This document shows positions 18,013-27,330 of a stretch of 64,000 nucleotides of DNA, one piece after another. Source of the stretch: Ilyomonas sp965199845 (GTDB lineage Bacteria; Bacteroidota; Bacteroidia; Chitinophagales; Chitinophagaceae). Each line of letters opens with the position of its first letter. Positions within the stretch are counted from its first letter, which is position 1. The stretch lies in NCBI GenBank assembly GCA_965199845.1, contig CBDATZ010000024.1:1-64000 (forward strand), read 5' to 3'. The notes under the pieces are model-generated. The model was not told the DNA's origin, made no database searches, and saw nothing but the letters and a program-made list of their open reading frames with translations. The translations under genes and the position numbers were made by a program.

Positions 18013-19077
18013 ATGACACCAAAGTTTGCAAACACATCGCCTTCTTTTCATGTTGAACTTAAAAAAAGAATCAACCAATATTTTACAACTACCGGTAAAG
18101 AAATGACGGGCGGCTGGCGATTGGTAACCAAAGCCATTTTTTTAGTCACTACTCTTATTACAACTTATACGATACTCGTTTTCTTTACACCCACATGGCC
18201 CTGGGCTTTGGCTCTAAGTGCTTTGCTGGGTTTTACAACGGCTGCAATTGGTTTTAATATTATGCACGATGGCAGTCATGGCAGTTTCAGTAAATATAAA
18301 TGGCTGAATAAAACGGCTTCTACCGTAGCTGAATTTGTTGGTGCCAGCCAGTTCATGTGGAACATGAAGCATAACGTAATTCATCATGCGTATGCAAATA
18401 TTGATGGTATAGATGATGATATAGATGCCAAGCCGATTCTTCGTATGGCGCCTACGCAGAAGAAGTATAAAATTCACAAGTTTCAACATCTTTATTTCTG
18501 GATATTTTACGCGTTTCTTCATTTGTATTGGACGATGATGAGCGATTACCGCAAATATTTTACAAAGAAAATCGGTGACATTCCATTAAAGAAAATGACT
18601 ACCCGAGATCATATCGGATTCTGGGCGTTTAAGCTATTGCATTATGGTTTGTTCATTGTTCTGCCTATTTTCCAGGTTGGCGTAATAGATTGGCTGATTG
18701 GTTATACCGTATTTACCGTTTGTGTTGGTTTTACCATCAGTATTGTATTTCAATTGGCGCACACAGTTGAGCATACAGAATTCCCTGTGCCGGATGAGAA
18801 AACCCATAAGTTAGAAGATGAATGGGCAATTCATCAGTTGAAAACAACAGCCAATTTTGCTACAAAAAACAAGCTTATTTCCTGGTACGTGGGTGGCTTA
18901 AATTTCCAGATTGAACATCATTTGTTTCCTAAAATTTCTCATATTCATTATCCTGCCATCAGTAAAATTATTAAGCAGGCTTGTGTAGAACATGGCGTTG
19001 TCTATGTTGAATATAAACGTATGTATCACGCGGTAGCTTCTCATGTTTCGTTTTTACGCGAAATGGGAAGAGCGTGA
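18013..19077 (+). CDS. Membrane fatty acid desaturase
   Basis: 354 residues from the ATG at 18013. Three histidine boxes hold the di-iron centre: HDGSH (85-89), HNVIHH (120-125) and QIEHH near 300. The Gln-for-His change in box 3 is typical of front-end or acyl-lipid desaturases, but no cytochrome b5 domain is fused. Four membrane helices in two pairs (about 40-62, 68-90, 160-185, 210-245). It introduces a double bond into fatty acyl chains in the inner membrane using O2 and an electron donor. The position of the double bond cannot be predicted. It follows bshB1 by 52 bp and ends before a bidirectional terminator. Confidence 0.9.
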   Translation: MTPKFANTSPSFHVELKKRINQYFTTTGKEMTGGWRLVTKAIFLVTTLITTYTILVFFTPTWPWALALSALLGFTTAAIGFNIMHDGSHGSFSKYKWLNKTASTVAEFVGASQFMWNMKHNVIHHAYANIDGIDDDIDAKPILRMAPTQKKYKIHKFQHLYFWIFYAFLHLYWTMMSDYRKYFTKKIGDIPLKKMTTRDHIGFWAFKLLHYGLFIVLPIFQVGVIDWLIGYTVFTVCVGFTISIVFQLAHTVEHTEFPVPDEKTHKLEDEWAIHQLKTTANFATKNKLISWYVGGLNFQIEHHLFPKISHIHYPAISKIIKQACVEHGVVYVEYKRMYHAVASHVSFLREMGRA

Positions 19078-19150
19078 TTTTGATGTACGATGTTAGATGT
19101 GTGATATATTTTAAGCTTGACTAACGAGGAATAGATAATTGTTATAAAAT

Positions 19151-19190
19151 AAAAATCCCATACAGCATTAAAGCATGTATGGGATTTTTT
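19151..19190. terminator. Bidirectional Rho-independent terminator
   Basis: 14-bp stem AAAAATCCCATACA/TGTATGGGATTTTT with an 11-nt loop and T runs on both sides. It separates the desaturase from the convergent outer-membrane protein gene. Confidence 0.85.
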
Positions 19191-19252
19191 ATGCAGACGT
19201 AACTTGATTTTTCTATTTCATCGTACTTACTACTTACTACTACCTACTTCAT

Positions 19253-21235
19253 TTAAAAAATACTGTTTGAATAATCAGCGTTCAATTGTATTAAGTCGGG
19301 CGCACGAACGTAGGTATTGTTATAACGGAAGCGCAGGTTGATGGTTGATTTTAGAAGAAACGGATTCATTCCCTGAATTTGTCGCGGAAAATAAACAAAC
19401 CTGATTTCCATCGTTCCAAACAATAAGTTTTCATTTCGGGTACGGGCGCCGCCGCCTAAACTCCAGTAAAAACCCGACTTATCCAGAGATTCATGATTCG
19501 GCGTCAATACAGACAAATCATGAAAAACAAAAGGCGAGAACTGGAAACCGAAAGCTTTATATTTTAAGTAAAAGAACGTTTCGCCATGCAAACTAATTCT
19601 ACGATCACCATAAGCAGAATCGGAACCAAAATAACGAATTCCAAACGGGTTGTTTATTTTAAGCGGATCTAAAGACACGCGGTCGAACTGTCTTGTAAAA
19701 CTAAGCCGCATATATTGCCGCATCTTAAAACTCCGGAAAGCATATAACCTGCTGAACACGCTGGTGCCGAGAAGCAAACCGGCATCTTGTAAATGTCCCT
19801 GGTTCATAAAACCACCAGCGCGAAAAAAGTATTGAATAAAATGTCCTTTATTCGAAAAGCGGTAATAGTTAGCATCAACACCGGCATAAGGGCGCGATAA
19901 ATCTAACTGCTGGTACCAGCCGCCGGTTACAGCGATATTATATCCTGCGGGAATATCCTCCGTTGTTCCAAAACCGTAGATATAATTTGTTTTATAGAAG
20001 TCCTGCCGGAAAAAAGTAAATTGTCCCAGAACTCCTTTAGAATCATTATAACGCTGATTAAAATGATCACCAATCTGGAAAGGCAATTCAGTAAAATTGG
20101 TTTTAAAATACCGGATACTCACAAATTTCCGGTCGTGCATGGTATTATCAGTCAAGAAACGTTTTACCCCGATATTATAACCAACCCAGCCATCGGTAAT
20201 ATTATACCTGTATTTATAAAAAAAACTGTCGGGCACTAAATAATCATTGTTCGTTTGATTGCTGCCAACCGTTAATCCGCCGGCAACGCGCCCGTAAGCC
20301 GAAGTAAGCGGACGATCCAGTTGCACTAAAAGCGACTTTCCATTGCGCCGTCCATCTGTAATATTGCTGTTAATCTGGCTGTAAATAAAAGTAGCATTTA
20401 CAAAGCTGTGATTAATATTGTTGATATTGTACAAAACCGAATAACCAAAATTGGGTCGTCGTTGTTTTTCGTATAAACCAACCAATTCTACCTTTTGGCC
20501 GGTACCCATAATATTTTGCTCAGAAGCTTTTACTCTTACTTTCTGAGGCGAAAGACTTCCAACAGAACCTGTAATACTAAACAAGTCTTTTGTAATAACC
20601 TGCAAGTCAACAGAATCGGGACTTCCGGGCACTTCTTTTACCAATATACGCGCATCCTGAATGTAATCGAGCGAACGCAGGTAACGCTCATTTTCCGAAA
20701 GCAGGTATGTATTCAGCGGTGTATTTTCCTGGATAAACAGATTGTTCCTGATTTGCCAAGATCTTGTATTGTGGTGAAGACTATTTAAAAAGCGCGTTCC
20801 GAAATACCGGCTTTGTTTGGATGTATCAGTAAACGATTTACCAAAACCAAATTGTTTTGTTTCGATATGCCTTATAATTTTCCCCTGGTATGGCTGATAA
20901 GGAATTTCGGCTTTTACAACCAGCGCTGGCGCAATAAAAATGCTTGCTGTATCGGGATGTTTTTTTGAAATTACGCGAATTGCCGTCTGGAAAATGTTTC
21001 GTTTCTTCTTAATAATCAGGCTATCTTTCTTTACAAGAACGGTATCTTTCTTTGGTAAAACAACGGTATCCTTTTGTACAACAACTGTATCTTTCTGCGC
21101 ATACAATTGATTGCCGGTAAGCAGCACAAAAGCAGGCAAAACAATCCGAAGAAAATATGTGTAAATTTTCGCTTTAATAAACGTGTTTTTCTTATGAGTA
21201 ATTCCGTTAAACAAAACAAATAATAAACCCGACAT
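19253..21235 (-). CDS. Outer-membrane beta-barrel protein with a POTRA-like segment (Omp85-like)
   Basis: 660 residues. A signal peptide (core IVLPAFVLLTG) ends near YAQ. The mature N-terminus has four KDTVV/KDTVL-type repeats, a charged linker, then a segment that resembles a POTRA domain (ERYLRSLDYIQDARILVKEV). The remaining 400 residues alternate aromatic and polar positions as in a transmembrane barrel and end in a short aromatic strand (NADYSNSIF). This layout recalls BamA/TamA relatives, but the POTRA region is short and I cannot assign a subfamily. Likely role: assembly or transport at the outer membrane. The repeats may be a flexible periplasmic tether. Confidence 0.7.
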   Translation of the reverse strand: MSGLLFVLFNGITHKKNTFIKAKIYTYFLRIVLPAFVLLTGNQLYAQKDTVVVQKDTVVLPKKDTVLVKKDSLIIKKKRNIFQTAIRVISKKHPDTASIFIAPALVVKAEIPYQPYQGKIIRHIETKQFGFGKSFTDTSKQSRYFGTRFLNSLHHNTRSWQIRNNLFIQENTPLNTYLLSENERYLRSLDYIQDARILVKEVPGSPDSVDLQVITKDLFSITGSVGSLSPQKVRVKASEQNIMGTGQKVELVGLYEKQRRPNFGYSVLYNINNINHSFVNATFIYSQINSNITDGRRNGKSLLVQLDRPLTSAYGRVAGGLTVGSNQTNNDYLVPDSFFYKYRYNITDGWVGYNIGVKRFLTDNTMHDRKFVSIRYFKTNFTELPFQIGDHFNQRYNDSKGVLGQFTFFRQDFYKTNYIYGFGTTEDIPAGYNIAVTGGWYQQLDLSRPYAGVDANYYRFSNKGHFIQYFFRAGGFMNQGHLQDAGLLLGTSVFSRLYAFRSFKMRQYMRLSFTRQFDRVSLDPLKINNPFGIRYFGSDSAYGDRRISLHGETFFYLKYKAFGFQFSPFVFHDLSVLTPNHESLDKSGFYWSLGGGARTRNENLLFGTMEIRFVYFPRQIQGMNPFLLKSTINLRFRYNNTYVRAPDLIQLNADYSNSIF

Positions 21236-21396
21236 TCATACGTAACCAAGCAATCTTAATAACTGCAAAATGAACTAAATGTTATTAACCGCAATATAGT
21301 CTTTTCAATTTTAACACTGTGCTGTTTTCATTTCAGAATATAGCTGAACAACAGCAAATATTGACATGTAACTTTGCAACCAAATTATTAGTAGAA

Positions 21397-22575
21397 ATGG
21401 TAGCGACTTATCATCACATTGAACGTTTAATAAAACAGGAAAAAGATTCAGAAATAAAAAATATTGGTTACAAAATCGTCAATAACGAACGTATCAGTTT
21501 TGATGATGGCGTTCTTCTTTTTGAGAAAGCTTCTCTGCCTTATGTGGGCGCTTTGGCCAATTGGGTGAGAGAGCAAAAGCATGGCGATAAAACGTATTTC
21601 AATCGCAACTTTCATATTGAGCCAACGAATGTCTGTGTGTTTTCCTGCGCCTTTTGTTCGTACAGCCGTTTGTATGCGCATCGCGAGGAAGGCTGGGAAC
21701 TGAACACGCAGCAAATGCTCGACATTGTGCGGAGCTACGATGGAAAACCGGTAACAGAAGTGCATATTGTTGGCGGCGTACATCCCAAATTAAACCTGCG
21801 TTTTTTTATTGATTTGATGCAACAAATTAAAGCGCATCGTCCTGAGCTTCATATTAAAGGCTACACAGCGGTTGAACTGGATTATATGTTTCGCAAAGCA
21901 AAAGTATCTGCCGAAGAAGGCATGAAGCTTTTACATGAAGCCGGTTTGGATTCACTTCCCGGTGGCGGTGCCGAAATTTTTCATCCCGAAATCAGGAAAC
22001 AGATTTGTGCGGATAAAGTTGATGCGGAAGGTTGGCTAAACATTCATTGCACAGCTCACCAATTAGGAATGCACAGCAATGCAACGATGTTATACGGACA
22101 TATTGAAAAGCCTTGGCATCGTATTGATCACATGAATCGCTTACGCAACCTGCAAGACGAAACCGGCGGCTTCAATACATTTATTCCTCTCAAATTCAGG
22201 AATAAAAACAACGATATGAGCCATATAAAAGAAGCGACTGTTTCTGAAGACATGAAATTGTATTCAGTTGCGCGTTTATATATGGACAACTTTCCGCACC
22301 TGAAAGCTTATTGGCCAATGCTTGGCCGGCAGAATGCACAGCTTACATTATCGTTTGGCGTGAATGACCTTGACGGAACCATTGACGATACTACAAAAAT
22401 TTACTCGATGGCTGGCAGTGAAGAGCAAACGCCTGCATTATCTACCGCAAATCTTGTGGCTCTGATTAAACAAGTTGGCAGAGAACCGGTTGAGCGCGAT
22501 ACGTTATACAACGAAGTAAAAAATTATATGACAGAAGACATTGCAGAACTTCAGCAAAATCCTTTGCATAATTAG
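21397..22575 (+). CDS. mqnE: Aminofutalosine synthase
   Basis: 392 residues from the ATG at 21397. A radical SAM enzyme: the [4Fe-4S] cluster Cys are C80, C84 and C87 in NVCVFSCAFCSYSR (CX3CX2C). Further MqnE stretches are EVHIVGGVHPKL, IKGYTAVELDYM, GLDSLPGGGAEIF, THIDHM-like RIDHMNRLRNLQDETGGF and NDLDGTI. It joins the enolpyruvyl group of 3-(1-carboxyvinyloxy)benzoate to adenosine-derived radical chemistry, giving 6-amino-6-deoxyfutalosine in the futalosine route to menaquinone. A -7-like TAACTTTG lies at 21369-21376. Other mqn genes are not in the window. MqnC is a paralog with similar motifs, but the overall pattern fits MqnE better. Confidence 0.92.
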   Translation: MVATYHHIERLIKQEKDSEIKNIGYKIVNNERISFDDGVLLFEKASLPYVGALANWVREQKHGDKTYFNRNFHIEPTNVCVFSCAFCSYSRLYAHREEGWELNTQQMLDIVRSYDGKPVTEVHIVGGVHPKLNLRFFIDLMQQIKAHRPELHIKGYTAVELDYMFRKAKVSAEEGMKLLHEAGLDSLPGGGAEIFHPEIRKQICADKVDAEGWLNIHCTAHQLGMHSNATMLYGHIEKPWHRIDHMNRLRNLQDETGGFNTFIPLKFRNKNNDMSHIKEATVSEDMKLYSVARLYMDNFPHLKAYWPMLGRQNAQLTLSFGVNDLDGTIDDTTKIYSMAGSEEQTPALSTANLVALIKQVGREPVERDTLYNEVKNYMTEDIAELQQNPLHN

Positions 22576-22580
22576 CCAAA

Positions 22581-23456
22581 TTAAAATATATCTTCTACAC
22601 TTTTTTTAATGTTGGTTGCCATTCGTTGCATCGGCAAATCGTTCTCGTCTTTGCCAAACGGATCTTCAATTTCTTCGGCAATCAATTCTAAACTGGCTAA
22701 TACATAAAAAATAAACGTTACCACCGGGATAGAATAAAATCCGAGATTAAAAACGTATCCAAACGGAAGCGTGATTGTGTAAATCAGAATAAATTTTTTG
22801 ATAAACGAACTGTATGAAAATGGTATAGGCGTGTTTTTAATTCTTTCGCAGGCGCCGCAAATGTCTAAGAAAGATTGCATTTCGGCATTCAATACAATTA
22901 ACTGGTCGCCGCTCAAATTTTCTTCTTTATACAAATTCTGAATTCTTATCCACATAGCAGAGACAATCTGGTTGGGTAAATGTTTTTCTGCGTTCAATGG
23001 CGGAAGATTCAGGCGACTATGTTCGTCTAACTCAAATTCTATTTTACCAGATTGCAAATGCCGGCGTAGAAGCTGTGCAAATAATGGAATAAGCTGGCTG
23101 AAAATCCGGCGTTCTTCATTCATATCCTGCGGCAAAAAAGCATTTAGTTTGATGGCTAAATTGCGGCTGTTATTTACCAACGCGCCCCATAATTTTCTGC
23201 CTTCCCACCAGCGGTCATAAGCTGTGTTGGTGCGAAATACCAAAAGCATAGAAATGGCAAAACTTAGTAAGCTGTGCATCAAAGGAATATTCCGCAAATG
23301 ATGTTCTTTTTCAAGATGAAGCCAGTACTGTTCTATCAATACAATAACCAACGTGTACAACGCTATCACCAATAGTAACGGCATCAGCCTTCGCAGCGTA
23401 TCAGCTTTAGAAAAACTAAAAACGGTAAACCACTTTTTAGGATCATAACTTATCAT
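22581..23456 (-). CDS. Bestrophin family anion channel
   Basis: 291 residues from the ATG at 23456 (MISYDPKKWFTVF). Family features: an N-terminal helix (LLLVIALYTLVIVLIEQYW), the conserved HSLLSFAISMLLVFRTNTAYDRWWEGRKLWG stretch split across helix 2, and near the end a negative region EEIEDPFGKDENDLP, which forms the calcium clasp in homologs. Bacterial bestrophins (UPF0187, YneE-like) form pentameric chloride or cation channels in the inner membrane. Normal length. It is convergent with mqnE, with only 5 bp between the stop codons. Confidence 0.88.
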   Translation of the reverse strand: MISYDPKKWFTVFSFSKADTLRRLMPLLLVIALYTLVIVLIEQYWLHLEKEHHLRNIPLMHSLLSFAISMLLVFRTNTAYDRWWEGRKLWGALVNNSRNLAIKLNAFLPQDMNEERRIFSQLIPLFAQLLRRHLQSGKIEFELDEHSRLNLPPLNAEKHLPNQIVSAMWIRIQNLYKEENLSGDQLIVLNAEMQSFLDICGACERIKNTPIPFSYSSFIKKFILIYTITLPFGYVFNLGFYSIPVVTFIFYVLASLELIAEEIEDPFGKDENDLPMQRMATNIKKSVEDIF

Positions 23457-23605
23457 AACGCAAATGTAAATCTGCAATCCTTCTTTTTACCTGTACAATT
23501 TGTTCGAGAGTTTTTTGAATTTAATATGATGACATATTGAAACCGGTTTGGTTATTTGTCACATCACAGAAAAGCTGAATTTTGATATTTTCGTATAAAT
23601 TATTT

Positions 23606-23827
23606 ATGTCTGAAACGCCCGACGCTAATGTGCTTCAGCAGTTAGTAGAAACAAAAATGCCGTTTGGTAAATATAAAGACGTGCTGATTTGTGACTTGCC
23701 CGTGTTTTATTTAGAATGGTTTCAGCGCAAAGGATTTCCGAAAGGTAAGCTGGGAATGATGCTCGCAACGATGTATGAAATCAGGTTAAACGGGCTGGAT
23801 TATTTGTTGTTGCCGCTTAAAAAGTAA
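23606..23827 (+). CDS. DUF3820 family protein
   Basis: 73 residues from the ATG at 23606. The motif MPFGKYKDVLICDLPVFYLEW followed by GFPKGKLGMML is the DUF3820 signature, seen in small stand-alone proteins of many bacteria and sometimes fused to exonuclease domains. It is soluble and basic; the role is unknown. It is divergent from the bestrophin gene. Confidence 0.82.
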   Translation: MSETPDANVLQQLVETKMPFGKYKDVLICDLPVFYLEWFQRKGFPKGKLGMMLATMYEIRLNGLDYLLLPLKK

Positions 23828-24011
23828 AGGATATTTTGTTTGAAGAAAATGTCTCTTTTGTTTTAGATATAACGTTTAGGACTTTGCGTTTGTGGCGAAC
23901 ATCGTTGTTCTATCAGCTTGGACAAAGATAAAAAGTTCGATTTAAAGACTAAAGTTGACTGCGATATGTAAGTCGCTATTTTGGCAAGCAAATGTTACCT
24001 ACAGGTTTGTC

Positions 24012-24659
24012 TCAATTCCACCGCCAATTGTTCTTTTGTTTCTCTGCTTCTTGAAAAAGTTCGTAGTCCTTACTTAAAGCTAAATTGTCAATTTCTTGAA
24101 TTAATTCGTAAAGGTCTTTTTGATAAATTTCCAAACCTGTAAATTTTGCAATTAGCCATCCTTTTGATTGTAAAAATTTGTCTTTCTCTTTATCTTGTTG
24201 TGCTTGCTCCTTTGTTTTTTCGTGAAAGTCGTGTCCATCACATTCAATTGCAATTTTTATTTTGTCACCACTTTCATCTGTTCTCGGATAAAATATCGCA
24301 AAGTCAAGTCTATATTTAAGTATACTGTTCTCATCTTTAATTTCAAATTGAGGATACAATTCAATCAAATGTCTTTCAATTGCACGTCTTGCTCTAATAT
24401 TATTAGGTTCATACCATTTTAGTCCGTCTGGATAATATTTATCATCTTCAACAGAGTCGGGATATTGAAAAAAAGGTTTGTTCTGCTCTACCAATCCGTA
24501 CGAAAACCAACTTGCAGTCAATGAGTCAAAAATTGTCTCGAAGTAATTCAATAAAAACATTTTCTCATTTGTGCTTTCACACAAGTCCAAATAAGCTTTG
24601 ATTTTATTGTTAACTAAACTTGTAACTCTATCTAATCTTTGTTCGATACTGGCTGACAT
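24012..24659 (-). CDS. DUF559-like (PD-(D/E)XK/Vsr type) nuclease-domain protein
   Basis: 215 residues. The C-terminal half carries a restriction-endonuclease-like core: RLDFAIFYP supplies the catalytic Asp, IAIECDGHDFHEKT gives the E-x-D/H element, and LQSKGWLIAKFTGLEIYQK resembles the end of DUF559/Vsr folds. The N-terminal half is helical and lacks motifs I know. A nuclease role in DNA handling or defence is plausible but not shown; no methylase or helicase partner is nearby. It is surrounded by about 180 bp and 110 bp of gene-free DNA and may be a small accessory insertion. Confidence 0.65.
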   Translation of the reverse strand: MSASIEQRLDRVTSLVNNKIKAYLDLCESTNEKMFLLNYFETIFDSLTASWFSYGLVEQNKPFFQYPDSVEDDKYYPDGLKWYEPNNIRARRAIERHLIELYPQFEIKDENSILKYRLDFAIFYPRTDESGDKIKIAIECDGHDFHEKTKEQAQQDKEKDKFLQSKGWLIAKFTGLEIYQKDLYELIQEIDNLALSKDYELFQEAEKQKNNWRWN

Positions 24660-24767
24660 CTTTATTTGTTTGAAGCGATCACTTAAACTTGCGTGCGACT
24701 GTAACTAGTCGAAATAAACAATACAATAAATGAAATCGATTTCATAAGAGTATCGCACAACTCAGCT

Positions 24768-25082
24768 TTACGCTTGCGCGGTTGGTCCGCCAAAGTTTAA
24801 AGGAATATCAATCTGTTCAAGATCTTTTATTTTACCATGTGCGGCTTCGTATCGTTCTACATTTTCCTCTAAAGCTTTCATAAAACGCTTGGCGTGCATG
24901 GGAGTAAAAATAATACGTGATTTTACGCGGCTTTTTGGTGTGCCCGGCATTACGTTTACAAAATCAATTACAAACTCTGCGTGGCTATGTGTAATAACGG
25001 CAAGATTAGCGTATGTACCTTCTGCCATTTCTTCTGAAATTTCTATGTTTAACTGGTTTTGTTGTGGTGGTTGCTCCGGCAT
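24768..25082 (-). CDS. DUF3467 family protein
   Basis: 104 residues. The core EGTYANLAVITHSHAEFVIDF followed by SRIIFTPMHAKRFMKALEENV is the DUF3467 signature. Cytosolic, unknown function, widespread in Bacteroidota and in some other phyla. The N-terminus is rich in Pro and Gln. It has no operon partner. Confidence 0.85.
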   Translation of the reverse strand: MPEQPPQQNQLNIEISEEMAEGTYANLAVITHSHAEFVIDFVNVMPGTPKSRVKSRIIFTPMHAKRFMKALEENVERYEAAHGKIKDLEQIDIPLNFGGPTAQA

Positions 25083-25290
25083 GAAATAATTTTATAGATA
25101 AGTTTCAAAAGTAATTGTATTTAAACCGAAAACAGCAGGTTGCCAATGTAAAAATTTGTAACCATAGCTGCGACAATGAACACGAAAGTTTGGCATTCGT
25201 AAAATGAATATGAATAAAAGAAATAACTGAATTCAATTTTAAGTAACAGTTTGCAGATACCTTTACCAGCTATTTTTAAACAGAAACCTC

Positions 25291-26304
25291 TTGCAGACTG
25301 CCAGGCAAAACTTTGTTGTACAAAAATGGATAACAGCACTTTCTGTTGTATTGTTCATTGCTAAAATTGCAGCTTATTACATCACGCAATCTTTAGCGAT
25401 TCTTACCGATGCGTTAGAAAGTATTGTGAATGTAATAGCCGGTTTTATTGGTTTGTACAGTTTATATATAGCGGCAAAACCGCGCGATATGGAACATCCG
25501 TACGGACATGGTAAAGCCGAATTTATATCGGCGGCTGTAGAAGGCGGATTGATTGTATCGGCTGGTCTTATCATTCTCTATCAAACCATTCATAACTTTT
25601 TCATCAATAACCCGATTGGCAGGCTGGATAAAGGTTTGATTTTGGTTGGCGTTACAGGAATCATTAATTATATAGCCGGCTACATTTGTATAAAACGAGG
25701 CAAGCAAACCAAATCGGTTGCCTTGCAATCGAGCGGAAAGCATTTGCAGATTGATACGTATTCTACACTTGCGGTTATCATTGGTTTAATTATCATTTTA
25801 TATACAGGTCAATACTGGCTCGATAAAGTAATTGCCATCATTCTGAGCGGAATTATTTTATATAACGGTTATCGTATTATTCGCACGTCACTTGCCGGTA
25901 TTATGGACGAAGCCGACATGCAGCTGTTAACCGAAATGGTGCAAATGCTAAACAGAAATCGTGGCAAAAACTGGATAGATATTCATAATCTCCGCGTAAT
26001 AAAATATGGCAGTTTGCTGCATGTAGATTGTCATCTTACCGTGCCTTATTATTTCATTGTAAACGAAGCGCATGAAGAGGTAGATAAGCTTCGCAACTGC
26101 ATTACATCAGAGTTCCAGGATTCCTTTGAATTGTTTGTTCATACCGATGGCTGCATTCCGCCGTATGGTTGCGCCATTTGTATAAAATACGATTGTAATG
26201 TAAGGCAACACGCGTTGGAAAAAAAGCTCACCTGGACATTAGCTAATGTTCTTTCTAACGAAAAACATACAATTGAAACCATTGACGGAGATTTGGATAA
26301 ATAA
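25291..26304 (+). CDS. Cation diffusion facilitator (CDF) transporter
   Basis: 337 residues. Six membrane helices in the first 210 residues; the metal site in helix 2 is LAILTDALESIVN and in helix 5 HLQIDTYSTLAVI, with the loop signature HPYGHGKAEF between helices 2 and 3. The cytosolic domain (about 215-300) carries the usual MDEA and HxDCHLTV elements. The C-terminus is extended by a Cys-rich stretch, CIPPYGCAICIKYDC, a likely extra metal site. It should export Zn, Fe, Mn or a similar ion in exchange for protons. The start is taken as TTG at 25291 because no in-frame ATG precedes the first helix; this start is uncertain. Confidence 0.88.
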   Translation: MQTARQNFVVQKWITALSVVLFIAKIAAYYITQSLAILTDALESIVNVIAGFIGLYSLYIAAKPRDMEHPYGHGKAEFISAAVEGGLIVSAGLIILYQTIHNFFINNPIGRLDKGLILVGVTGIINYIAGYICIKRGKQTKSVALQSSGKHLQIDTYSTLAVIIGLIIILYTGQYWLDKVIAIILSGIILYNGYRIIRTSLAGIMDEADMQLLTEMVQMLNRNRGKNWIDIHNLRVIKYGSLLHVDCHLTVPYYFIVNEAHEEVDKLRNCITSEFQDSFELFVHTDGCIPPYGCAICIKYDCNVRQHALEKKLTWTLANVLSNEKHTIETIDGDLDK

Positions 26305-26512
26305 CTACAATTATAAAGTTTAATAATACAGTTTTATGTTACGAGCTTCTGATACTCCGGTTGAACATTGTTGTGTCACTCACTTGTACGTCTTGTTATT
26401 AATAAATCATTTTAAACCATAGAATACAAAGCTTCACAAAACAATAATACTACAATTCTTTGTGTAGCTTTTATCTTTCTGTCTCCGTGGTTCAAAGCGA
26501 TCAATACAAAAT
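26305..26512. other. Gene-free spacer downstream of the CDF gene
   Basis: About 210 bp before the terminator at 26513. It contains the phrase CTTTGTGTAGCTTTTATC and TCTCCGTGGTTCAAA, which resembles low-complexity intergenic sequence seen in other Bacteroidota. No gene or RNA recognised. Confidence 0.35.
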
Positions 26513-26542
26513 AAAAAAAGCTTCATTACTGAAGCTTTTTTT
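26513..26542. terminator. Bidirectional Rho-independent terminator
   Basis: 13-bp stem AAAAAAAGCTTCA/TGAAGCTTTTTTT with a 4-nt loop and T runs on both strands. It ends the lptF-type/sod unit on the minus strand and may serve the CDF gene on the plus strand. Confidence 0.88.
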
Positions 26543-26578
26543 GAACAAATAATATCAATTCATCAATATACAATTCAT

Positions 26579-27325
26579 CTACGTCATCGCATCAAAACGC
26601 TGTTGAATAAAAGGCCAGTCTACCACTTTCCACCATTCGCTGATATAATCGGGACGGCGGTTTTGATAATGCAGGTAATACGCATGTTCCCAAACATCCA
26701 AACCAAAAACAGGCATACCTTTTAAGGCACTTACATCCATTAACGGATTGTCCTGATTGGGCGTAGAACCTATCACCAGTTTTTTATCATTTGTATAAAC
26801 AAGCCATGCCCAGCCGCTTCCAAACCGATTTTTAGCCGCATCGCTGAATTCATTTTTAAAAGCCGCGAATGAAGTGAAGTTCGCATTAATAGCATCCATC
26901 AGTTTACCCGAAGGCATAACTGCCGAAGATGGCGCCTGCATTGTTTTCCAGAACAATTCATGATTATAATGTCCACCTGCATTATTACGCATTTTAGGCG
27001 AATATTTCGAGATGCCGGAAAGCAATTGCTCAAGCGTTGTGGTTTGTGTATTTACATTTTCTGCCGCCACTGCTTCTTTCAGATTTTTTGCATACGTAGC
27101 TGCATGTTTTGAATAATGCAATTCCATAGTTTGCGCATCAATCACGGGTTCCAAAGAAGGATATGGATAAGGCAAAGGTGTTTGCTCGTAAGGTGTAGAA
27201 GCTTCCATATGTTTCCCTGTTGAATTTGCCAGAGACGATAAAGCTGACATGGATAAACCTGCAGCAATACTTGCTTTTCCACTATTCTTAATAAACTCGC
27301 GCCGACTGTTTGATTCCTCGTTCAT
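26579..27325 (-). CDS. Tat-exported Fe/Mn superoxide dismutase
   Basis: 248 residues, about 45 longer at the N-terminus than a cytosolic enzyme. The extension has a twin-arginine motif (SRREFIKNSG, R8-R9) and a weak hydrophobic core (SIAAGLSMSALSSLA), typical of Tat export. The catalytic domain follows: metal ligands H70 (MELHYSKH), H122 (GGHYNHELFW), D210 and H214 (DVWEHAYYLHY). It converts superoxide to O2 and H2O2, here in the periplasm. Tat export fits insertion of the metal in the cytosol before transport. It follows the LptF/G-type gene by 5 bp, so it probably is co-transcribed. Whether Fe or Mn is used cannot be read from sequence. Confidence 0.92.
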   Translation of the reverse strand: MNEESNSRREFIKNSGKASIAAGLSMSALSSLANSTGKHMEASTPYEQTPLPYPYPSLEPVIDAQTMELHYSKHAATYAKNLKEAVAAENVNTQTTTLEQLLSGISKYSPKMRNNAGGHYNHELFWKTMQAPSSAVMPSGKLMDAINANFTSFAAFKNEFSDAAKNRFGSGWAWLVYTNDKKLVIGSTPNQDNPLMDVSALKGMPVFGLDVWEHAYYLHYQNRRPDYISEWWKVVDWPFIQQRFDAMT

Positions 27326-27330
27326 ATCTT

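Noticed and set aside
23828..24011. Possible tRNA or small RNA in the spacer before the nuclease-like gene
   Set aside because: No cloverleaf, T-loop consensus or strong hairpin could be formed from the sequence.
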